Shown: piece after piece, positions 32,401 to 37,579 of the stretch
Position numbering within the stretch: the stretch's first letter is position 1
Layout: each line of letters begins with the position of its first letter
Source of the DNA: Peptacetobacter sp900539645
Lineage (GTDB): Bacteria > Bacillota > Clostridia > Peptostreptococcales > Peptostreptococcaceae
Assembly (NCBI RefSeq): GCF_047807365.1
Contig: NZ_JBLOUI010000025.1
Location: 1-37,579, forward strand
Reading direction: 5' to 3'
DNA: 37,579 nucleotides
Notes under the pieces: model-generated
Told to the model about the DNA's origin: nothing
Database searches by the model: none
What the model saw: the letters and a program-made list of their open reading frames with translations, nothing else
Position numbers and translations under genes: made by a program

Positions 32401-33095
32401 TGAAAATAATGAGAGTAAAATTCAAAAAAGAAGGGGATATGATATACATATCTCATCTAGATTTACAGAGAACACTTCAGAGAGCTTTTAGAAGAGCTGA
32501 AATACAGCTATGTTACTCACAGGGATTCAATCCTCATCCTAAAATGAGTTACGGTAATGCATTAGCTCTTGGAACAGAAAGCCAGGGAGAATATGTAGAT
32601 ATAGAAGTAGAAGATGAATTAACAGAAAAAGAATTTTTAGAAAAAATAGCTCCAGAATTACCAGTAGGATTAGAATTTGTAAAATGCAAAGAAATAGATA
32701 AAACTGTTCCAGCTCTATCATCAGTTATAGAATGGGGAGAATATCTATTTACTATACCTCTAGAAAGAAAACTTTCTAAGGAATTTGTAAAATCTAAAGT
32801 ATTAGATTATATGGGAAAAGAAGAAATAATAATAACTAAAAAGAATAAAAAAGGTAAATTAGTAGAAGTTGATATAAGACCGCTTATAAAAACTTTCGAT
32901 GTATTAGACCTAGAAGATGATTCTCTAACTTTAAACGCTGTAATAGCAACAGGTTCAATACAGAACTTAAATACTAATTTATTCATACCACAGATACTTT
33001 CTCTATTTGGAATAGAGTTAGATCCGTTAGATGTGGATATATTAAGAAGAGATTTATACTATGTTGAAGATGGTGAGTTAGTAACTCCTATATAA
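32400..33095 (+). CDS. DUF2344 / TIGR03936 radical SAM partner protein
   Basis: 231 aa from the ATG overlapping the previous stop codon. Signatures: MRVKFKKEGDMIYISHLDLQ and RAEIQLCYSQGFNPHPKMSY. Function unknown; found with or fused to TIGR03960 proteins, so probably its partner. A longer frame starting at 32358 would lie inside the radical SAM gene and has no ribosome binding site. Confidence 0.88.
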   Translation: MKIMRVKFKKEGDMIYISHLDLQRTLQRAFRRAEIQLCYSQGFNPHPKMSYGNALALGTESQGEYVDIEVEDELTEKEFLEKIAPELPVGLEFVKCKEIDKTVPALSSVIEWGEYLFTIPLERKLSKEFVKSKVLDYMGKEEIIITKKNKKGKLVEVDIRPLIKTFDVLDLEDDSLTLNAVIATGSIQNLNTNLFIPQILSLFGIELDPLDVDILRRDLYYVEDGELVTPI

Positions 33096-33113
33096 GATGA
33101 GAAGGTGATTTTT

Positions 33114-34514
33114 TTGAAGAAAATAATAATAGAATCACTAGAATCTTCACAAAAGACAGCTATTCTAAATGAAGGAAAGCTAGAGGAAATATACATAGAT
33201 AATACAATTGAAAAGAGTATAGTATCCAATATTTATAGAGGGATAGTACAAAAGGTGCTTCCTGGAATGAATGCTTGCTTTGTCGATATAGGAAAAGAAA
33301 AAAATGCATACCTTAAATTAGATAACGAAAGTAGTCTAAAAACAGGGGATGATGTTTTAGTACAGGTAATAAAAGATGAAATTGGAACAAAAGGTGCTAA
33401 AATATCTCAAGAAATAAGTTTTTCTGGAAGATATTTAGTGTACATTCCAAGTAATACTAGAGTTACTATGTCAAATAAAATTGTCGACGAAAAAGAAAGA
33501 CTTAGACTTAAAAGACTATTCTATACAAATTGTAAAAATGAAACAGGATATATAATTAGAACAGAAGCTCAGGGATGTAGCATGTCAGACTTTAAAAATG
33601 ATATAAAAGAATTAAAATCACTATATGCAAATATAGAAAAAGAGTTTAAAAGAGGAAAAGGTCCAAAACTTTTATATACGGCTTCTGATACAGCTATAAA
33701 ATATGTAAGAGATAATATATCTGACGAAATAGAACTTATCGTTACAAATGACGAAAATAAATACAATGATATTAGAGAAATCCTAAAAGAGATAGATAGA
33801 AAATATCTTGAAGTATTAAAGTTAGACAAGGATGTCGATGTATTTAATGTCTACGGTGTAGAATCTCAGTTAAACAGATACTTATCGAAAAAAGTTTGGT
33901 TAAAGAGTGGTGGATACTTAATAATTGAAAAAACAGAGGCTCTTACGGTAATAGATGTAAATAGTGGAAAATTTACTGGCGGAGCAAAGCTTGCTAATAC
34001 AGCTATGAAAATCAATGAGGAGGCAGCTAGAGAAATAGTAAACCAAATAATTGTAAGAGATATAGCTGGGATAATTATAGTAGACTTTATCGACGATCAG
34101 ATAGTAAGCAGTTCAAAGAAAAAATTGCTCAACATAATGAAGGAAGAATTAAAAAAAGATAAAAGAAAAAGTGAAGTAAAAGGCATGACATCTTTAGGGC
34201 TTGTAGAAATTTCTAGAAGAAGGGAAAAAGAACCTTTAGAAGATTACTTCTTAAAAGACTGCAAGAGATGTGGAGCCAAATATGGAGATTTATCTTTAAA
34301 TTCTATTCTTGATTTAATAGAGAAAAAAGTTATGAATATAAGTAGAAACACAGTCTACAAAAAAGTTAGATTGATTTTTAATCCTAGTATAAAACCTAAT
34401 ATAATAAACAATTATGTGAATATAATTAAGAGGGTAGGCCTTAAATATAGAATTGAAATAGAAATAGCAGAAAGTGCTAATATAAAAGATTTTGCAGTAG
34501 AAATTGTTAAATAA
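33114..34514 (+). CDS. rng: Ribonuclease G/E
   Basis: 466 aa. Endoribonuclease in rRNA and mRNA maturation. N-terminal S1 RNA-binding part (SNIYRGIVQKVLPGMNACFV, GKEKNAYLKL); catalytic region with TVIDVNSGKFTGG and GIIIVDFIDD (metal-binding Asp); zinc-link motif CKRCG near residue 383. Start TTG at 33114 is preferred because GAAGGTGA lies just upstream; the GTG at 33105 is part of that site. Follows the DUF2344 gene by 18 bases, so probably cotranscribed. Confidence 0.93.
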   Translation: MKKIIIESLESSQKTAILNEGKLEEIYIDNTIEKSIVSNIYRGIVQKVLPGMNACFVDIGKEKNAYLKLDNESSLKTGDDVLVQVIKDEIGTKGAKISQEISFSGRYLVYIPSNTRVTMSNKIVDEKERLRLKRLFYTNCKNETGYIIRTEAQGCSMSDFKNDIKELKSLYANIEKEFKRGKGPKLLYTASDTAIKYVRDNISDEIELIVTNDENKYNDIREILKEIDRKYLEVLKLDKDVDVFNVYGVESQLNRYLSKKVWLKSGGYLIIEKTEALTVIDVNSGKFTGGAKLANTAMKINEEAAREIVNQIIVRDIAGIIIVDFIDDQIVSSSKKKLLNIMKEELKKDKRKSEVKGMTSLGLVEISRRREKEPLEDYFLKDCKRCGAKYGDLSLNSILDLIEKKVMNISRNTVYKKVRLIFNPSIKPNIINNYVNIIKRVGLKYRIEIEIAESANIKDFAVEIVK

Positions 34515-34554
34515 AAAAAATTGAAAAATTATACAAAAAATATGCAAAAAGAAG

Positions 34555-34583
34555 TTGACACTTGGCTTTTCATAACGTATAAT
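34555..34583 (+). promoter_or_regulatory. Consensus promoter of the rplU operon
   Basis: TTGACA (34555-34560) and TATAAT (34578-34583), exactly 17 bp apart: the best sigma-A promoter in the window. Confidence 0.92.
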
Positions 34584-34590
34584 AAATAAC

Positions 34591-34660
34591 TGTAATGCCG
34601 CTCAGAAAAGGTTAAAATCCCAATGGGTACCTTTAATGGCGAGTTTGTGACCGAGGAGGT
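34591..34660 (+). promoter_or_regulatory. Ribosomal protein L21 leader
   Basis: Between the consensus promoter and rplU lies a conserved-looking structured leader. GCC (34597-34599) can pair with GGC (34638-34640), enclosing a hairpin AAAGGT/ACCTTT (34607-34612 with 34629-34634) with an inner CCC/GGG. Position and layout match the L21 leader of Firmicutes, through which L21 is thought to control its own operon. Ends at the ribosome binding site GAGGAGG. Confidence 0.75.
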
Positions 34661-34666
34661 GTATTT

Positions 34667-34978
34667 ATGTACGCTATAGTAAAAACTGGTGGAAAACAGT
34701 ATAAAGTTTCAGAAGGTGACGTACTATTCGTTGAAAAATTAGAAGCTAATGCTGGTGACGTAGTTACTTTAAACGATGTATTAGCTTGCTCAAAAGACGG
34801 TGAATTAGTATTAGGAAGCCCAGTAGTTGAAGGAGCATCTGTTCAGGCTAAAGTTTTAGAACAGGGAAAAGCTAAAAAAGTTGTTGTATTCAAATACAAA
34901 GCTAAAAAAGACTACAGAAGAAAACAGGGACATCGTCAGCCATACACTAAAATAGTAGTTGAAAAAATAAACGCTTAA
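34667..34978 (+). CDS. rplU: 50S ribosomal protein L21
   Basis: 103 aa, full length. Starts MYAIVKTGGKQYKVSEGD and ends with KYKAKKDYRRKQGHRQPYTK, both family hallmarks. First gene of rplU-prp-rpmA behind the L21 leader. Confidence 0.98.
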   Translation: MYAIVKTGGKQYKVSEGDVLFVEKLEANAGDVVTLNDVLACSKDGELVLGSPVVEGASVQAKVLEQGKAKKVVVFKYKAKKDYRRKQGHRQPYTKIVVEKINA

Positions 34979-34983
34979 TTATC

Positions 34984-35301
34984 ATGATTAAAGTTAAATA
35001 TTTTTATAATGACGATTTCCAATTAAAGGGATTTTCTGTAAAAGGACATGCTGAATACGCGGAGTACGGAAGAGATATAGTTTGTGCAGCTGTTACAACT
35101 CATGCAATAGCGACAATTAATTCTCTAGATGTTTTACAGAAAGTCGAGTTCGAAAGCGTTGAAGCAGAAGAAGGAAATATTTCTTGTATAGTCAAAGATG
35201 ATTGTATAGAAAAAGCTCAGCTTCTATTACAGCACTTTCAACTAGCGATTCAAGAAATCAAACGGGAATACCCAAAAAATATAAAAATTCTTAAAAAATA
35301 G
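34984..35301 (+). CDS. prp: Ribosomal-processing cysteine protease Prp
   Basis: 105 aa (YsxB family). Removes the N-terminal extension of L27. Catalytic His in GFSVKGHAEYAEYG (about residue 22) and Cys in GRDIVCAAVTTHA (about residue 34). No clear ribosome binding site; starts 5 bases after rplU, so likely translationally coupled. The L27 gene that follows has the matching cleavage sequence. Confidence 0.93.
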   Translation: MIKVKYFYNDDFQLKGFSVKGHAEYAEYGRDIVCAAVTTHAIATINSLDVLQKVEFESVEAEEGNISCIVKDDCIEKAQLLLQHFQLAIQEIKREYPKNIKILKK

Positions 35302-35315
35302 GGGGTGACTTCCAA

Positions 35316-35606
35316 ATGTTAAAGATGAACTTACAGTTATTAGCATCTAAAAAAGGGGTAGGGTCTTCTAAAAATGGTAGAGATTCTGTTTCTAAAAGAT
35401 TAGGTGTTAAAAGATTCGATGGACAGTTAGTTACTTCAGGAAGTATATTAGTTAGACAGAGAGGAACTAAAATACATCCAGGAAACAATGTTGGAAAAGG
35501 TGGAGATGACACTTTATTCGCATTAATAGACGGAACTGTTAAATTCGAAAGAAAAGACAAAAAAAGAAAAAAAGTTTCTGTATACCCAGTTTCAATAGCT
35601 GAATAA
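35316..35606 (+). CDS. rpmA: 50S ribosomal protein L27
   Basis: 96 aa. The N-terminus MLKMNLQLLA-SKKGVGSSKN is the Firmicutes-type extension, with the Prp cut expected after LLA to expose SKKG near the peptidyl-transferase centre. The rest (GSILVRQRGTKIHPGNNVGK) is typical L27. ATG after GGGGGTGA. Confidence 0.97.
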   Translation: MLKMNLQLLASKKGVGSSKNGRDSVSKRLGVKRFDGQLVTSGSILVRQRGTKIHPGNNVGKGGDDTLFALIDGTVKFERKDKKRKKVSVYPVSIAE

Positions 35607-35629
35607 TTACAGGACTACAGCTAAGAATG

Positions 35630-35656
35630 AAAAGGAGTGTATCAAACACTCCTTTT
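35630..35656 (+). terminator. Terminator after rpmA
   Basis: AAAAGGAGTGT pairs perfectly with ACACTCCTTTT around ATCAA. Confidence 0.85.
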
Positions 35657-35673
35657 ATAATATTCAAATAAAA

Positions 35674-35701
35674 TTGTACGGATTATATAAATTAATATAA
35701 A
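35674..35701 (+). promoter_or_regulatory. Candidate obgE promoter
   Basis: TTGTAC (35674-35679) and TATAAA (35696-35701), 16 bp apart, about 52 bases before the start codon. Confidence 0.45.
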
Positions 35702-35753
35702 TTAGAGTGAACGGAATAAATATAAATATCAAAAGAAAAGAAGGTGAAAAGAT

Positions 35754-37037
35754 ATGTTTATAGATAAAGCCAGAATATTTGTTAAAGCCGGAAATGGTGG
35801 AAATGGGGCAGTATCTTTTAGAAGAGAAAAATATGTTCCAGCTGGAGGACCAGACGGTGGAGATGGTGGTAGAGGTGCTAGTATAATATTTGAAGTTGAT
35901 ACTGGGCTTAGAACACTTATGGATTTTAAATATAAGAAAAAATACAATGGAGAAAATGGTGGAGACGGTTCTAAAAAAAGAAGAGCTGGTAAAAACGGTG
36001 AAGACCTTGTATTAAAAGTTCCTCAGGGAACAATAGTAAGAGATGAAGCTACTGGTCTTATAATTGCTGACTTAAAACACGAAGGTGATAGAGCAGTTAT
36101 AGCTAAAGGTGGATACGGTGGTAAAGGTAATATGAACTTTGCCAACGCTGTAAGACAGGCACCTGCATTTGCGAAATCAGGTACTGACGGTGAAGAAAGA
36201 TGGGTAGTACTAGAATTAAAAATGATAGCAGACGTTGGTCTACTAGGATTCCCAAATGTTGGTAAATCAACATTCTTATCAGTAGTAACAAAAGCTAAAC
36301 CAAAGATAGCTAACTATCACTTTACAACACTAACTCCAAACTTAGGTGTTGTTCAGACAGGATTTGGAGAAAGTTTTGTACTTGCAGATATACCGGGTAT
36401 AATAGAGGGTGCATCTGAAGGTATAGGATTAGGACATGAATTCTTAAGACATGTGGAAAGAACAAAAGTATTAATACATATAGTAGATATATCTGGATTA
36501 GAAGGTAGAGATCCAATAGATGATTTTGAAAAAATCAATGAAGAATTAAAACTATACAATGAAAGATTAGCTACAAGACCTCAGGTAGTAGTAGCTAACA
36601 AAGCTGATATACTTTACGACGAATCTATATACGAAAACTTCAAAACAGAGATAGAATCAAGAGGATACAAAGTATTCAAAATGTCTGCTGCGACAAGAGA
36701 TGGTGTAGATGACGTTATAAAATATGTAACTCAGTTACTTGCTGAAGCAGAAGAAATAGAATTAGTATCAGAAAATGAAATATATAGACCAGAACTTGAT
36801 GCAAATAACGAAGAAGAAGGTCTACACATAGAACTTGGAGAAGATGGAGTATTTGAAGTAACTGGTAAAGCACTTAGAAGAATAATGTACTCTGTAAACT
36901 TCGACGATATGGAATCACTTCAGTACTTCCAGAATGCTATGGAAAGCCAGGGAGTATTCGACAGATTAAGAGAAATGGGTATAGATGACGGAGATTTAGT
37001 AAGAATTTACGAATTAGAATTCGAATTCTATAACTAA
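35754..37037 (+). CDS. obgE: GTPase Obg
   Basis: 427 aa. Essential GTPase in 50S assembly and stress control. Gly-rich Obg fold at residues 1-158 (KAGNGGNGAVSFRREKYVPA), G domain with GFPNVGKST (G1), DIPGI (G3) and NKAD (G4), and the C-terminal OCT domain from about residue 345 (TGKALRRIMYSVNFDD). ATG after GAAGGTG. Follows the L21/L27 genes as in many bacteria. Confidence 0.97.
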   Translation: MFIDKARIFVKAGNGGNGAVSFRREKYVPAGGPDGGDGGRGASIIFEVDTGLRTLMDFKYKKKYNGENGGDGSKKRRAGKNGEDLVLKVPQGTIVRDEATGLIIADLKHEGDRAVIAKGGYGGKGNMNFANAVRQAPAFAKSGTDGEERWVVLELKMIADVGLLGFPNVGKSTFLSVVTKAKPKIANYHFTTLTPNLGVVQTGFGESFVLADIPGIIEGASEGIGLGHEFLRHVERTKVLIHIVDISGLEGRDPIDDFEKINEELKLYNERLATRPQVVVANKADILYDESIYENFKTEIESRGYKVFKMSAATRDGVDDVIKYVTQLLAEAEEIELVSENEIYRPELDANNEEEGLHIELGEDGVFEVTGKALRRIMYSVNFDDMESLQYFQNAMESQGVFDRLREMGIDDGDLVRIYELEFEFYN

Positions 37038-37085
37038 GATATAAATTTTAAAAAGATTAAATTATAAAAATAGAGGAGAAAAAAC

Positions 37086-37442
37086 ATGCTAAAAGGTAAA
37101 CAGAGAGCTTATCTTAGATCACTTGCAAATACTTTAAAACCTACAGCACAGATAGGTAAAGAAGGTGTAACTGGAGCATTCTTAGATGAATTAGACAACC
37201 AGTTAAGAGCAAGAGAACTAGTTAAAATAACTATATTAGAAAATGCTGGATTAGATGCTAAAGAAACAGCAAATGCAATATGTGAAGAATTAAGAGCTGA
37301 ATTTGTTCAGGCTATAGGATTTAAATTCACTATATACAGAAAAAATAATGAACAGCCTAAAATACTATTCCCAGGACAGGCACCAGCAAAAGCTAAAAAA
37401 GATAACGGTAAAAAAAGAGTAACGAAAAGATCAGTACAGTAG
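37086..37442 (+). CDS. yhbY: CRM-domain ribosome assembly protein YhbY
   Basis: 118 aa. RNA-binding protein of 50S assembly. CRM domain: LKGKQRAYLRSLANTLKPTA, then QIGKEGVTGAFLDELDNQL. The C-terminus is extended and Lys-rich (about residues 99-118). ATG after GAGGAG. Often next to obgE. Confidence 0.93.
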   Translation: MLKGKQRAYLRSLANTLKPTAQIGKEGVTGAFLDELDNQLRARELVKITILENAGLDAKETANAICEELRAEFVQAIGFKFTIYRKNNEQPKILFPGQAPAKAKKDNGKKRVTKRSVQ

Positions 37443-37470
37443 TAAATACTTTGAAAAAGGGGGCTTGTAG

Positions 37471-37489
37471 CCCAATGTCATTAAGTTAG
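37471..37489 (-). repeat. 19-bp repeat, inverted copy of 94-112
   Basis: CCCAATGTCATTAAGTTAG is the exact reverse complement of 94-112. It sits just after a small hairpin GGGCT/AGCCC (37461-37473). CATTAA/TTAATG (about 37479-37500) forms another inverted repeat over it. Confidence 0.6.
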
Positions 37490-37520
37490 CATTGTTAATG
37501 AGGTTATCTAAAAGAAAAAT

Positions 37521-37552
37521 AGCAGGAAAGATTTTTGCTTTCCTGCTATTTT
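37521..37552. terminator. Strong intrinsic terminator after yhbY
   Basis: AGCAGGAAAG (37521-37530) pairs perfectly with CTTTCCTGCT (37538-37547). AAAAAT before and ATTTTT after extend the symmetry, so it can act on both strands. Confidence 0.9.
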
Positions 37553-37579
37553 TATATTTTAAACACACAAATAAGACAG

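Overview
The window comes from a low-GC Gram-positive anaerobe of the class Clostridia, most likely a Peptostreptococcaceae member (Peptostreptococcus or a close relative). The reasons are the AT-rich composition, TTG/GTG starts behind strong GGAGG/GGTGA ribosome binding sites, a complete rnfCDGEAB operon, and the gene order polA-coaE-lytic transglycosylase-peptide-binding lipoprotein / NlpC-P60 / rnf / maf-radC-mreBCD-pbp2-minCDE-rodA / fprA / radical SAM-DUF2344-rng-rplU-prp-rpmA-obgE-yhbY. From memory this order resembles the Clostridioides difficile chromosome; I could not check it.

Bases 1-5071 are an accessory island ending at the 3' end of a tRNA-Leu(CAA) gene (5072-5153, minus strand). 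No integrase, structural or conjugation gene is visible, so it looks like one end or the remains of a larger element. It holds (a) a dense zone of degenerate repeats, short tandem doublets and 15-bp palindromes (about 160-1435), partly the debris of a repeat-containing reading frame; (b) a type I toxin-antitoxin-like locus with a 43-aa hydrophobic peptide too short for ordinary gene calling (1748-1879), a convergent antisense RNA, and a second decayed copy (1440-1580); (c) four small proteins with sigma-region-4/ArpU-like helix-turn-helix ends, forming two paralogous pairs (2375-4286); and (d) a 750-base non-coding stretch with repeated regulatory-looking architecture: 10-bp tandem doublets placed exactly 8 bp before a TATATA-like box, and two copies of an 8-bp inverted repeat with an exactly 30-bp spacer.

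Bases 5072-37579 are conserved chromosome. polA, coaE and a lytic transglycosylase are packed together and followed by a peptide-binding lipoprotein whose domain is split by a long Asn/Ser/Gly-rich stretch. A four-SH3b NlpC/P60 cell-wall hydrolase follows. The Rnf operon (ferredoxin:NAD+ oxidoreductase, ion pump) has a long leader with two candidate promoters. Next are maf and radC, then the rod-shape/division cluster mreB-mreC-mreD-pbp2-minC-minD-minE-rodA, closed by a bidirectional terminator shared with a convergent FprA-type flavodiiron protein gene. The right end carries a radical SAM/DUF2344 pair, RNase G, the L21 leader with rplU-prp-rpmA (L27 has the N-terminal extension that Prp removes), obgE and yhbY.

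The core genes use mainly CAG for glutamine, while the island genes use mainly CAA, supporting a separate origin for the island. A perfect 19-bp sequence occurs in inverted orientation near the two ends of the window (94-112 and 37471-37489).
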